Assembly: GCF_001243045.1 (NCBI RefSeq)
Contig: NZ_LN849007.1
Span: 1,454,989 to 1,518,988, forward strand
Reading direction: 5' to 3'
DNA: 64,000 bases
Source: Clostridium niameyense
GTDB taxonomy: Bacteria > Bacillota > Clostridia > Clostridiales > Clostridiaceae
Positions within the stretch are counted from its first letter, which is position 1. Every line of letters starts with the position of its first letter. The notes under the pieces were generated by a model. The model had not been told where the DNA came from. It saw only the letters and a program-made list of their open reading frames with translations, and searched no databases. The translations under genes and the position numbers were made by a program. This document shows, one piece after another, positions 7,529 to 16,627 of the stretch.

Positions 7529-8992
7529 TTAATATATAATTCTTTTAAACTCTTGAAAGGATGTAACACCATCTATTACTAAATCTCTACAACTACTAAC
7601 TAATTTATTTTTTAATATATTTGCTTCTATATCATTGTTTTCATATAGATTTTTTATTAAATATTTTTCGTTATAACCTATATTTATATATTCATAAATT
7701 ACAGTTCTTCCTAAATAACCAGTATAATTGCAATTCTTGCAGCCCTTTGACTTAAATAATAAATTTTCTCCACCTTGCAAGTTTAAAACTTCTAACTCTT
7801 CTTTGGATGCTTTATATTCACATCTGCAATAAGGACATATTTTCCTTATTAATTTTTGTGCTATTATTCCCTTTAACGCATCCGATAAAATATAAGGCTC
7901 AACACCCATATCTAAAAGTCTAACTATAGATTCTGATGCTCCATTAGTGTGTAATGTAGATAATACTAAGTGTCCTGTTATACCTGCTCTTAATGCAACT
8001 TTTGCTGTTTCCTCATCTCGTATTTCCCCTATCATAATCACATCCGGATCTTGCCGCAATACACTTTTTAAGCCTTGAAGAAATGTTAGTTTTCTTTTAT
8101 AATCTACATTTACTTGATTAATACCTGGAATTGTATATTCTACTGGTTCTTCAATAGTAACTATATTTTTATGAACATCATTTATTTCATTAAGTAGGGA
8201 ATAAATTGTGGTAGATTTACCACTGCCGGTAGGTCCTGTAACTAATATTACTCCATTTTGATGTTTTATCATCTTCCTAATATTTGGTATGTCTTCTTCT
8301 AAGAAACCTAGTGAATTTAAAGAAATTATTTTTTCATTTTTATAAAGTATTCTTATAACTATTTTTTCTCCATGTACTGTAGGAAGTGTAGATATCCTAA
8401 AATCTTGATGTTTTTTATACTCCTCATAAATTTTTCCATCTTGAGGAAACCTTTTTTCTGTTATATCCATATAGCTCATTATTTTTATTCTTGTACACAT
8501 AAGCTTATATAATTCTTTAGATATTTTTCTGTACTCATATAACATACCATCAATTCTAAATCTTATTAAAGCATTATGTTCGAATGGCTCTATATGAATA
8601 TCACTAGCTTTTTTCCATATAGCATCCTCTATAATGGAATCAGTAAGCTTTATTATAGGCGCATCCAAACTCCGATAGTCCTTTTTATTTTTCTCTATTT
8701 TCTTTATAGTTTTTAAATTTTTCAGGGACTTCTCTAGATTTTTCTTTTTGTAACAAGTTTTTAATAAATAACTTATATGGCTTTTAGAATACTTTACTAT
8801 TTCTATTTCTTTCTTGCTTAGAAATCTTATTTGATTTATGGTATCTTGATCCAAGTTTCTTGCTGTAGCAATAAAAAGTTTATTTCCTATTAACTTAAAA
8901 GGTATAATACCATTTTTAATGCATATATACTCTGGTAAAGTTTCTATAGCTTTTTGTTCTATATTTTCACTATCTAAACTTACATACTCCAT
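7529..8992 (-). CDS. pilB: type IV pilus assembly ATPase PilB (GspE family)
   Basis: 487 residues. Cytosolic hexameric ATPase that powers pilus extension. Motifs: Walker A GPTGSGKSTT, the Asp box (TIEEPVEY), Walker B (VIMIGEIRDEETA), the His box (LSTLHTNGA), and a C-terminal zinc site with CPYC and CKNC pairs. It begins with a shortened GspE N-terminal domain relative to typical PilB of about 560 residues. It is the first gene of the pilus unit. No retraction ATPase (PilT) is in the window, so this unit may assemble a non-retracting pilus or depend on another locus. A terminator and overlapping hairpins lie just upstream. Confidence 0.95.
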   Translation of the reverse strand: MEYVSLDSENIEQKAIETLPEYICIKNGIIPFKLIGNKLFIATARNLDQDTINQIRFLSKKEIEIVKYSKSHISYLLKTCYKKKNLEKSLKNLKTIKKIEKNKKDYRSLDAPIIKLTDSIIEDAIWKKASDIHIEPFEHNALIRFRIDGMLYEYRKISKELYKLMCTRIKIMSYMDITEKRFPQDGKIYEEYKKHQDFRISTLPTVHGEKIVIRILYKNEKIISLNSLGFLEEDIPNIRKMIKHQNGVILVTGPTGSGKSTTIYSLLNEINDVHKNIVTIEEPVEYTIPGINQVNVDYKRKLTFLQGLKSVLRQDPDVIMIGEIRDEETAKVALRAGITGHLVLSTLHTNGASESIVRLLDMGVEPYILSDALKGIIAQKLIRKICPYCRCEYKASKEELEVLNLQGGENLLFKSKGCKNCNYTGYLGRTVIYEYINIGYNEKYLIKNLYENNDIEANILKNKLVSSCRDLVIDGVTSFQEFKRIIY

Positions 8993-9054
8993 AATTCTAT
9001 ACCCCTTGCTATAATTTTATCTAGAGTATACCCACAATTTAGAAATATAAACCC

Positions 9055-9111
9055 TTGTACATAAAAAAATATGTACAATTTACCACTTAATTCGGCAAAT
9101 TATACATATTT
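9055..9111 (-). terminator. terminator with an overlapping alternative hairpin
   Basis: Arms at 9067-9084 and 9094-9111 pair over 18 bp (two wobble pairs) around a 9-base loop, followed on the minus strand by seven T. This ends the dapF-lipoprotein transcript. The distal arm and T run also take part in a second perfect hairpin, TTGTACATA (9055-9063) with TATGTACAA (9070-9078). The two structures exclude each other, so read-through into pilB could be regulated. Confidence 0.75.
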
Positions 9112-9125
9112 ATTCATTTTAATTA

Positions 9126-10205
9126 TTATTTCCCTTGTAATATATAGTACAAACTCTCGAAATCAGATAAAACATTTACAGAACCTTCTACAGGCTTATA
9201 TATATATACTCCATCAGAGGAACTATTTCTATCATTATTAGAACCTATAAAATATACATTTCCTTTTTCATCTGTAGATATACCGCCTTTTACATTTACT
9301 TCAGTAGGGAAATCATAAGTTAACCTTTTTAAAACCTTATCTTTATATGATATACAATACAAACTCTTTTTTTGTTCTATATAATCATTGGCTATAAAAT
9401 ATATATTATGATTTTTATCTATAGTATAATCATAAGCCTGATCTATAGAATCTGATATTTTTATAAATTCATTAGTAGTTTTTTTATAATAATATAAATT
9501 ACTTTTATCATTATCCCTAGATATAAAAACTACATCATCCTTTACTGGCACAATATAACTACAGTAACCTTTTATATCACCTACATAAGGTTCCTCTTTC
9601 TTCTCTCTAAAATTGTATTTATATATTTTAGATGAACCCTTTTCTTCTGGAATCATTCCATAATAAATAATTTCATCTTCATTTAGCCACTGAAATAAGT
9701 TTCCAGATATAAGTACCTTACTATTTAATTTAATTTCTTTATTATTTTCTATATCATACATTTTCATTCCTTGTGCACTATTTAAAGAATCCTCTTTAAA
9801 AGTTCTATAAGCAAGCTTAGATGCCTTAGGAGATAGTCTTATATCCGAAGCATTATAAAAATCTTCTAAGACTCTTAAGGTTTTATCTTTTATTATGCTT
9901 ATTTTACTTTTATCAAGTTCTTTTCCTTTGGATACATAATTTAAATATACATATATAGATTTTTGTAAATTATATTTACCATCCATTATATTTTCTTTAA
10001 TAGTTCCATTTTTAAACAAACCTTCTTCATTAGCTTCATATATATTTAAATTTTCATTTTTCTTTTCTAATAAAGTAACTTTAGAAAAATTAGGCGGCTC
10101 AATCTCTCGCTCCTTTGTATCAGCTTTTTTGGAACATCCTTGCAAATTAAATACTATAAAGATCATAAAAAAACATGTAATGCATTTAAAAATTTTCTTG
10201 AACAT
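9126..10205 (-). CDS. lipoprotein with beta-propeller-like repeats
   Basis: 359 residues. Signal peptide with lipobox LQGC (Cys24), so it is an exported membrane-anchored protein. The remainder resembles a beta-propeller: repeated blocks of about 45 residues with patterns such as NNKEIKLNSK, SSKIYKYNF, KSNLYYYKKTTNEF, HNIYFIAND, KGNVYFIGSN, GVYIYK. This is typical of TolB-like or DUF5050-like surface proteins. The ATG directly abuts the dapF stop codon, so it is translationally coupled to dapF. Function unknown. Confidence 0.75.
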   Translation of the reverse strand: MFKKIFKCITCFFMIFIVFNLQGCSKKADTKEREIEPPNFSKVTLLEKKNENLNIYEANEEGLFKNGTIKENIMDGKYNLQKSIYVYLNYVSKGKELDKSKISIIKDKTLRVLEDFYNASDIRLSPKASKLAYRTFKEDSLNSAQGMKMYDIENNKEIKLNSKVLISGNLFQWLNEDEIIYYGMIPEEKGSSKIYKYNFREKKEEPYVGDIKGYCSYIVPVKDDVVFISRDNDKSNLYYYKKTTNEFIKISDSIDQAYDYTIDKNHNIYFIANDYIEQKKSLYCISYKDKVLKRLTYDFPTEVNVKGGISTDEKGNVYFIGSNNDRNSSSDGVYIYKPVEGSVNVLSDFESLYYILQGK

Positions 10206-11018
10206 CTATACATCTATTTCCCCTCTAAAACAAATCTCTGCTGGTCCATCCATAAAAATTCCATCTTCAGTAATTTCTATAAATAGCTTTCCTCTTGATA
10301 AAATCACTTCCACTTTCTTATCTGTATATTTTAATAAATTAGAAGCAACTACGGATGCGCAACTTCCAGTACCACAAGCCAATGTAGGTCCTGCTCCTCT
10401 TTCCCAAGTTTTTACTTTAATCTTTTTGTCGTTAATTATCTCACAAAAATTCACATTAGTACCTTCTTTAAATATAGGTAATTTCTCTATGTACTTACCT
10501 TCCTCTACATCATATTCCCCTAATTTTCCAAATATAACTGTATGTGGCACTCCCATAAATAAAGAAGTAATTTTATATTGTTTTCCTTGTACATTTATTT
10601 CTTTGTTAATTATTTTTTCTTTACATAATTTTTCTGAATTTAAAGAGGGATTACCCATATTTATCTTAACGGATTTTACTTTTTCATTTTCTATACATAA
10701 ATAAGCTTTTTTTATTCCATCTCCTGTTTCTATGGTTAAAGGATTCTCACTTACTATATGTTTTTCCCATACATATTTTGCAAAACATCTTATACCATTT
10801 CCACACATAGAAGCATAGGAACCATCTGCATTTATAATAATCATTTGTATAGATGCTTTCTTACTTTTTCTAACAAATAGCACTCCATCTGCACCTATAC
10901 CAAAATGTCTATCACAAAATTTTATAGCCATGATACCTTCTTTTCCTAAGAATTCATTCTCTCTATCATCTATTACTACAAAATCATTTCCATTACCAGT
11001 CATTTTAGTAAACTCCAT
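10206..11018 (-). CDS. dapF: diaminopimelate epimerase
   Basis: Converts LL- to meso-diaminopimelate for lysine and peptidoglycan synthesis without a cofactor. The two catalytic cysteines are visible in ADGSYASMCGNGIRC and GPTLACGTGSCAS, and the start matches the family MEFTKMTGNGNDFVVID. I chose the ATG at 11018 because an AAGGATG ribosome site precedes it; a longer frame starting at 11081 adds an unconserved 21-residue tail. About 270 residues. The presence of dapF agrees with the meso-DAP murE in this window. Divergent from rqcH. Confidence 0.96.
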   Translation of the reverse strand: MEFTKMTGNGNDFVVIDDRENEFLGKEGIMAIKFCDRHFGIGADGVLFVRKSKKASIQMIIINADGSYASMCGNGIRCFAKYVWEKHIVSENPLTIETGDGIKKAYLCIENEKVKSVKINMGNPSLNSEKLCKEKIINKEINVQGKQYKITSLFMGVPHTVIFGKLGEYDVEEGKYIEKLPIFKEGTNVNFCEIINDKKIKVKTWERGAGPTLACGTGSCASVVASNLLKYTDKKVEVILSRGKLFIEITEDGIFMDGPAEICFRGEIDV

Positions 11019-11211
11019 TACTGTCACATCCTTTTTATAAATTCTAAGATTAAGTTTACTACCATAGTTACCTAATATCAATATTAAGGTTAAAACTTTA
11101 TTTTAAAAAATTTAAATGTTATACTAATATAAGTTTAATGTAGTTTTTTATAATTTAATATCCTATATTAAATATATACAATATTGTACATTTTTACAAG
11201 GAGGGTAATTT

Positions 11212-12942
11212 ATGGCATTAGATGGAGTTTTTATATATAGTATAATTGAGGATTTAAAAAACAAATTATTAGAAGGTAGAGTAGAAAAAGTAGCTCAACC
11301 AGAAAAGGATGAAATAATTTTATCTATTAAAAATAATAGAAATACCTATAAACTTTTAATAAGTGCGAGTGCTGTTTATCCTAAAATTCATTTTACTAAT
11401 ATAGCTAAACAAAACCCTGTAAAGCCCCCTATGTTTTGCATGGTACTTAGAAAATACTTAAATTCTTCTAGGATTAAAAATATATATCAACTAAGTACTG
11501 ATAGAGTAGTTTTTATAGATTTTGAAAGTTCTGATGAAATGGGTTTTAATAGTATTTATACTTTAGTTATAGAAATTATGGGACGTCATAGTAATATAAC
11601 TTTAGTTAGAAAAAGAGATAACTTAATAATGGACAGTATAAAACATGTAACACCTGAGATAAACAGTATAAGAAGTCTTTATCCTGGTATAGAATTTGTA
11701 TATCCTCCAGCTTCTTCAAAATTAAATCCTTTTGATTTTACTTTTGAGGAATTTAAAAAATATATAGAAGAAAATAACTTGAATTTTAATAAGAATATAT
11801 TTTCTAATAGCTTTACGGGAGTATGCTCCATGATATCTAAAGAAATCTACTATAGAATAGTGAATGTTTATAATATAGATTTTACTTTAGAAAATTTAGA
11901 AAAGATATATTCTATTGCAGATAAAGTATTTAAGACTATAAAAAACAAAGAATTTTTGTTTACTTTATATATAGATCATAATAAAGTAAAGGATTTTTAC
12001 TGTATATCCTTAGACAGTTTTAACAATTTAGAAAAAAAACAATATGAAAATCCTTCTTTACTTTTAGAAGAGTTCTATTATGAAAAAGATAAAGCTGATA
12101 GATTAAACTCTAAAAGTTCAGATCTTCAAAAATTAATACATTTAAATATTGAAAGATGCACTAAAAAAATTAAAATATTAGAAAACAATTTAAGAGAATG
12201 CGATAAAAAAGATAACTACAAAATACTTGGAGAACTTTTAACTGCTAATATTTATAATATAAAATTAGGCATGGATAAAATAAATGTTTTTAACTATTAC
12301 AATAATGAATACTTGGATATAGCTTTAGATCCTAATAAAAGTTCTTCTGATAACATACAAAAATATTTTAAAAAATATAATAAACTAAAAAAGACCGAAG
12401 TAGCTGCTACACAGCAAATTAAAGGTGCTAATGAAGAATTGGATTATTTAAATTCTGTATTAACTAATATATTAAATGCAGAAAATTATGAAGATATAGA
12501 GGAAATAAAAAGAGAACTAATTGAAACGGGTTATATAAAATTTAAAAAGAAAAATAATAAGAAAATCAAAGCTTCTAAACCTATGCACTTTATATCTTCT
12601 GACGATATAGACATATATGTGGGTAAAAACAATTTTCAAAATGATTATTTAACCTTAAAGTTTGCTAATAAACATGATATATGGATGCATACTAAAAATA
12701 TACCTGGTTCTCACGTTATAGTTAAAAATTTCCAACGTAATATTCCAGAAAACACTTTAGAAGAAGCGGCTGCCTTAGCAGGATATTATAGTAAAGCTAA
12801 AGATTCTACTAAAGTTGCTATAGATTATACGGAAGTTAAAAATGTGCATAAACCTAACGGAGCTAAACCAGGTATGGTTATATACTATACAAACAAAACT
12901 ATATTTATAGATCCTTACAAACCTAGTTTAGAAACTAAATAA
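11212..12942 (+). CDS. rqcH: RqcH, NFACT-family ribosome quality control factor
   Basis: 576 residues, also annotated as fibronectin-binding protein FbpA. RqcH binds stalled 50S-peptidyl-tRNA complexes and directs C-terminal alanine tailing. Domain order: NFACT-N (DGVFIYSIIEDLKNKLLEGRVEKVAQPEKDE), then the helical coiled-coil arms around residues 280-420 (LNIERCTKKIKILENNL), then NFACT-R (DUF814) around residues 460-560 with HDIWMHTKNIPGSHVI. The signature motifs of the family are therefore present. A strong AAGGAGGG ribosome site. Its S4-domain partner is represented in this window by ylmH. It ends in a hairpin at about 12955. Confidence 0.93.
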   Translation: MALDGVFIYSIIEDLKNKLLEGRVEKVAQPEKDEIILSIKNNRNTYKLLISASAVYPKIHFTNIAKQNPVKPPMFCMVLRKYLNSSRIKNIYQLSTDRVVFIDFESSDEMGFNSIYTLVIEIMGRHSNITLVRKRDNLIMDSIKHVTPEINSIRSLYPGIEFVYPPASSKLNPFDFTFEEFKKYIEENNLNFNKNIFSNSFTGVCSMISKEIYYRIVNVYNIDFTLENLEKIYSIADKVFKTIKNKEFLFTLYIDHNKVKDFYCISLDSFNNLEKKQYENPSLLLEEFYYEKDKADRLNSKSSDLQKLIHLNIERCTKKIKILENNLRECDKKDNYKILGELLTANIYNIKLGMDKINVFNYYNNEYLDIALDPNKSSSDNIQKYFKKYNKLKKTEVAATQQIKGANEELDYLNSVLTNILNAENYEDIEEIKRELIETGYIKFKKKNNKKIKASKPMHFISSDDIDIYVGKNNFQNDYLTLKFANKHDIWMHTKNIPGSHVIVKNFQRNIPENTLEEAAALAGYYSKAKDSTKVAIDYTEVKNVHKPNGAKPGMVIYYTNKTIFIDPYKPSLETK

Positions 12943-12954
12943 TAACTTATCATA

Positions 12955-12998
12955 AAAGAGGTTATTAAATTATTTTTTAATAATCTTTTTTATTTTTT
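12955..12998 (+). terminator. terminator after rqcH
   Basis: GGTTATTAAA pairs with TTTAATAAT-C across a short loop, followed by a run of T. It lies just beyond the rqcH stop and before truA. Confidence 0.65.
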
Positions 12999-13203
12999 CT
13001 GGAATAAAAGTATAATATATTAAGAATATATTATTTGATTTTAATTTCAAGCATATATATAACTTCAATAGATATACTATTATTTATTTTATTAATTTAA
13101 CATCTTATAAAAAACTTGTTTTACAGTTATAATAGTTATATTTGATATAATTATTATAAATCTTTTATAAACCATAGCAATATACTATATAAGGAGTGAT
13201 TTA

Positions 13204-13941
13204 ATGCGTAACATAAAAATGCATATACAATATGATGGTTCTAAATATAAAGGTTGGCAAATATTAAAAGATAACAATAATACAATTCAAGGTAAAATCG
13301 AACAAATTCTCTCTCTTATGACTGGAGAAGATATACATGTTATAAGTTCTGGCAGAACAGATGCTGGGGTTCATGCTAAAATGCAAGTAATCAATTTTCA
13401 TACAAATTTTGAAGGTTCTATAGATTATATTTTAGATTATTGCCTTAAATATATGCCTAAAGATATTCTTGTATATGAAGCTTTTAATGTAGATGAAGAC
13501 TTTCATTCTAGATATCATGTTAAAGAAAAAGAATATACTTATTATATTTGCAACAAAAAGTTTTATGATTTATTCTCTAGGAAATATAATTATAATCTTC
13601 CAGAAAAATTAGATATAGATGCTATAAAAGAAGCTTCTACTTATTTAATAGGAGAACATGATTTTAAAGCTTTTACTGCCTTAAAATCTAAAAAGAAATC
13701 TACTGTAAGAAATATATACAGTATAGATATAACTAATAGTGAAGGAAATATTTCTATTGTTTATAAAGGTAATGGCTTTTTATATAAAATGGTAAGAATA
13801 TTAACAGGCACTTTAATTGAAGTTGGCTTACATAATCTATCTCCTTTAGATATAGAAAAGGCACTTAAATCTAAGGATAGATTTAAAGCAGGTTCTGCAG
13901 CTCCTGCCCATGGACTTTTTATGACTAATGTTAAATATTAA
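13204..13941 (+). CDS. truA: tRNA pseudouridine(38-40) synthase
   Basis: 245 residues, standard length. Forms pseudouridine at positions 38-40 of the tRNA anticodon arm. The catalytic Asp53 lies in GRTDAGVHA. Other family blocks: YDGSKYKGWQ at the start, FHSRY, KEKEYTYYI, HDFKAFTA, and GNGFLYKMVRILTGTLIEVG. SD AAGGAG precedes the ATG at suitable spacing. Its own promoter is probable because 261 bases, including the rqcH terminator, separate it from rqcH. Confidence 0.96.
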   Translation: MRNIKMHIQYDGSKYKGWQILKDNNNTIQGKIEQILSLMTGEDIHVISSGRTDAGVHAKMQVINFHTNFEGSIDYILDYCLKYMPKDILVYEAFNVDEDFHSRYHVKEKEYTYYICNKKFYDLFSRKYNYNLPEKLDIDAIKEASTYLIGEHDFKAFTALKSKKKSTVRNIYSIDITNSEGNISIVYKGNGFLYKMVRILTGTLIEVGLHNLSPLDIEKALKSKDRFKAGSAAPAHGLFMTNVKY

Positions 13942-13982
13942 AAAAATAAGGTATCACAGAATTTAAGTGGTACCTTATTTTA
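13942..13982. terminator. bidirectional terminator between truA and a response regulator
   Basis: Arms AAATAAGGTA (13944-13953) and TACCTTATTT (13971-13980) flank a loop. T runs are present on both sides, stronger on the minus strand. It separates convergent truA and the CheY-like gene. Confidence 0.85.
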
Positions 13983-14022
13983 AGCTTACAATTATAATAT
14001 TCATTTAATTTTCAACATTCAA

Positions 14023-14403
14023 CTAAGATAATACTTTTTCAACTAATTGAATCAACTTATTCTTAACCATTTCTTTTCTTATAAAATATGATGCTCCAAG
14101 TGCTTCGCAAACTCCCGATTCATTTAAAAAATTATCTTTTCCCCCATCTGTAAGTACAATAGTTTTTACATCACTATACTCTCTACCTAATTCTACTATA
14201 AGTTCTAATCCACTTTTTCTAGGCATATATATATCTGTTATTATTAAATCTATATTGCCAATTTTCTTATATTCTTCAATTCCTTCTTGTCCATCGCAGG
14301 CTTCATATACTTTATAATTTTTTTCTTCTAAAATGGTTTTTATAAAGCTTCTAACGCTAGCAACATCATCAATTAATAATATATTTTTTTTACCTATACC
14401 CAT
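14023..14403 (-). CDS. CheY-like single-domain response regulator
   Basis: 126 residues, receiver domain only. Conserved acidic pair Asp12/Asp13, phospho-acceptor Asp57, Thr85, and Lys110 are all present, so it should be phosphorylatable. No output domain follows, so it acts by protein contact or phosphotransfer. No histidine kinase is adjacent. The start has an SD (AAGGGGG) a few bases upstream. The gene stands alone between terminators, so its partner cannot be read from context. Confidence 0.85.
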   Translation of the reverse strand: MGIGKKNILLIDDVASVRSFIKTILEEKNYKVYEACDGQEGIEEYKKIGNIDLIITDIYMPRKSGLELIVELGREYSDVKTIVLTDGGKDNFLNESGVCEALGASYFIRKEMVKNKLIQLVEKVLS

Positions 14404-14540
14404 AAATCCACTTCCCCCTTTATATAAAATAAAACCATTTATTTAGATAATATTTTACAAATTAACAACTAATTACTACATATATTATATTGGTTATAAC
14501 CATAACTTTCAATATTTAATCTATTATAATTTACATTAAA

Positions 14541-14562
14541 AGAGTAGCATATCTGCTACTCT
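14541..14562 (-). terminator. terminator overlapping the CofE-like stop codon
   Basis: Perfect hairpin AGAGTAGCA (14541-14549) with TGCTACTCT (14554-14562), followed on the minus strand by a short T run. It contains the stop codon of the gene that starts at 15776. Confidence 0.7.
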
Positions 14563-15776
14563 ACTGAATAATTATCAAAATATCCTTGTATTAATACTAT
14601 TGGTGTTCCTTTGTCTCCGCTGCCACTAGTTAAATCACATAAACTTCCTAAAAGATCTGTAATTTGTCTTGGAGTTGTACCTAATTTCTCTCCTTCAGAG
14701 GTTTTTTCCTTGGATTTATCTAATATTTTCTTTTTCATAGCTTCTGCTATATCCTCACCACTTAAATTACTAAGCTCATTATCTGCAATATATTTTAATT
14801 TAATTTCATTAGGAGTACCTCTAAGTCCTTCGGTATATCCTGGTGATACTACTGGATCTGCAAGTTCCCATATTTTGCCCACTGGGTCTTTAAAAGCCCC
14901 ATCACCATAAATCATTACCTCAACATTTTTTCCAGTTTTATCTTTCATCTTCTTTTGAATAGATTGTACCATTTTTTCACAATCCCTTGGGAACAATTTT
15001 AATTTAGTATCTGTGGCTAAATTAGAACCCAAAACTCCATAGTCCTTATTAAATCCGCTTCCATTTATAGAATTATTTAAAATTTCATCTAAACCATATA
15101 CAGATTTAGCCCCTGCTTTTTTAAGTAATCTCTTAGTTCTATTTCTCTCATGAATATTAGCAACTAATACTTCCTTGGTATATTTTAATGCTACTCTTGG
15201 ATCATTAGCTAAAATCACTTCAATGTTATCATTTATAGCAATATCCTTATACATTTGTACATAATCTATTCCTGTAAATGGATGTGAAACTTTTTCACCA
15301 AATATTTCTCTATATCTTTTTTCTGTTAAAACATCTGTAAATGGATTTATTTCAGCTTCATCCATTTTATCAACATCCATTAAGTGATTACCAACCTCAT
15401 CACTTGGATAATTTAAAATTAAATATATCTTTTTTCCTGTCATAGCAAGGCCTTTTAATATTAAAGAAAATCTATTTCTACTTAATATTGGAAAAACTAC
15501 AGCAAAATCTCCTTGAAATTTTTTGTTAGCATCTGAAGCTATATCCTCTACAGAAGCGTAATTTCCTTGTGCTCTTGCAACTAAAGATTCTGTTACTCCT
15601 ATTACATCTTTATCATTAATTGAAAATTTCTCATTTTCAGCAGACCTTAATACTGATTCTACTACTATATTAATTAAGTCATCTCCCTGTTTTACAATAG
15701 GAGCTCTTACACCTCTAACTGTAGTACCTATTGTTCTTACTACATTGCCACATTCCTTTTTTAAATTTTTGTTCAT
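14556..15776 (-). CDS. CofE-like (coenzyme F420-0:L-glutamate ligase family) protein
   Basis: 406 residues. The N-terminal part (VRTIGTTVRGVRAPIVKQGD then LINIVVESVLRS and KDVIGVTESLVARAQG) has the layout of the F420-0:gamma-glutamyl ligase fold, which in F420 producers adds glutamate to F420-0. The C-terminal 200 residues are family-specific (IYGDGAFKDP, DPVVSPGYTEG, GTPNEIKLKYIADNE). Clostridia are not known to make F420 and no cofC, cofD, cofG or cofH is near. The protein may therefore ligate glutamate or another amino acid to a different acceptor. It follows the flavoprotein and TPR genes. Confidence 0.6.
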   Translation of the reverse strand: MNKNLKKECGNVVRTIGTTVRGVRAPIVKQGDDLINIVVESVLRSAENEKFSINDKDVIGVTESLVARAQGNYASVEDIASDANKKFQGDFAVVFPILSRNRFSLILKGLAMTGKKIYLILNYPSDEVGNHLMDVDKMDEAEINPFTDVLTEKRYREIFGEKVSHPFTGIDYVQMYKDIAINDNIEVILANDPRVALKYTKEVLVANIHERNRTKRLLKKAGAKSVYGLDEILNNSINGSGFNKDYGVLGSNLATDTKLKLFPRDCEKMVQSIQKKMKDKTGKNVEVMIYGDGAFKDPVGKIWELADPVVSPGYTEGLRGTPNEIKLKYIADNELSNLSGEDIAEAMKKKILDKSKEKTSEGEKLGTTPRQITDLLGSLCDLTSGSGDKGTPIVLIQGYFDNYSVE

Positions 15777-15940
15777 TTAAGACCATCCCCTACTATTTGT
15801 TTTGCAATATAAACACGAACATTATTTATATAAAGGTTACTAAGATACGTATTTATTGCTACTTACAATGATATTATAGCATTAATTATTAATAGTTCAT
15901 AGGTTTATTAGGAAATTTATATACCACAATAAGGTAATTT

Positions 15941-16486
15941 TTATTCCATAACTTCTACTAGATACGCTACGTTTTCTGAAAATCTTTTAACAGTTTTCAT
16001 TCCCTCTTCATCCTTTAGAGCATCTCCAGATTCTTTTCCAAAAACTATGTTCCAATAAGTTGATCCTGGAACAATCATATCATTTATAAGATAAAACATC
16101 ATCATTTCTTGAATTGTAGATGTGTGTCCTCCACGTCTTGCAACAGCTATTGGTCCCCCTACCATTCTTGATAAGAAATTCCCTTGTTTTTTTGATGCCA
16201 TAGCAATTTTTTGAAGGGCAGTCATAACCTCAGCTCTTGCTGTTCCCCAATAAACTGGTGATGCTACAATAAGACCTTGAGCGTCTTTAATCTTTTTAAT
16301 TATTGTTTCAAATCCATCATCAGAGTCTTCAGTAGAATTCATTGTATCTATTAAATTCATTCCTGCAATTGAAACTACTTCAGCTTCAACTCCATTTTCC
16401 TTAATAACCTTTGCACATTCATTAAGTATTTGTATACTATTTCCTTCAGCATTAGGACTTCCACTTAGTAATATTACTTTTTTCAT
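15941..16486 (-). CDS. flavodoxin-fold NAD(P)H-dependent FMN reductase family protein
   Basis: 181 residues. Flavodoxin-like alpha/beta fold: the phosphate-binding loop GSPNAEGNS near residue 9, the FMN-contacting block SPVYWGTARAEVM near residue 80, and a GGHTSTIQEMMMFYLIND segment typical of the NADPH-dependent FMN reductase/iron-sulfur flavoprotein group. No Cys cluster for an iron-sulfur centre is seen. The redox partner is unknown. Ribosome site GAAGGAGAAGA before the ATG. Likely its own transcription unit. Confidence 0.8.
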   Translation of the reverse strand: MKKVILLSGSPNAEGNSIQILNECAKVIKENGVEAEVVSIAGMNLIDTMNSTEDSDDGFETIIKKIKDAQGLIVASPVYWGTARAEVMTALQKIAMASKKQGNFLSRMVGGPIAVARRGGHTSTIQEMMMFYLINDMIVPGSTYWNIVFGKESGDALKDEEGMKTVKRFSENVAYLVEVME

Positions 16487-16627
16487 ATTAAATCTTCTCC
16501 TTCATTTTTTATAATTCAATCCATACTATGAATTTATAATAATCTATTATTCCATATATCATTATTTTCTACATAAATGTTATTATTTCCTTTAAATCTT
16601 ATATAGCTTCTATAGATTTAAGTCCTG

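Noticed and set aside
8993-9054. c-di-GMP-II riboswitch before pilB
   Set aside because: Pilus operons of C. difficile can carry one, but no matching conserved elements are present in the short 60-base leader.
10129-10704. 191-residue plus-strand reading frame
   Set aside because: It is antisense to dapF and the lipoprotein, has no ribosome site, and its protein is low in family-like content.
13944-13980. T-box-like GTGGTACC motif
   Set aside because: It is part of a plain terminator hairpin between convergent truA and a response regulator, with no aminoacyl-tRNA-related gene downstream.
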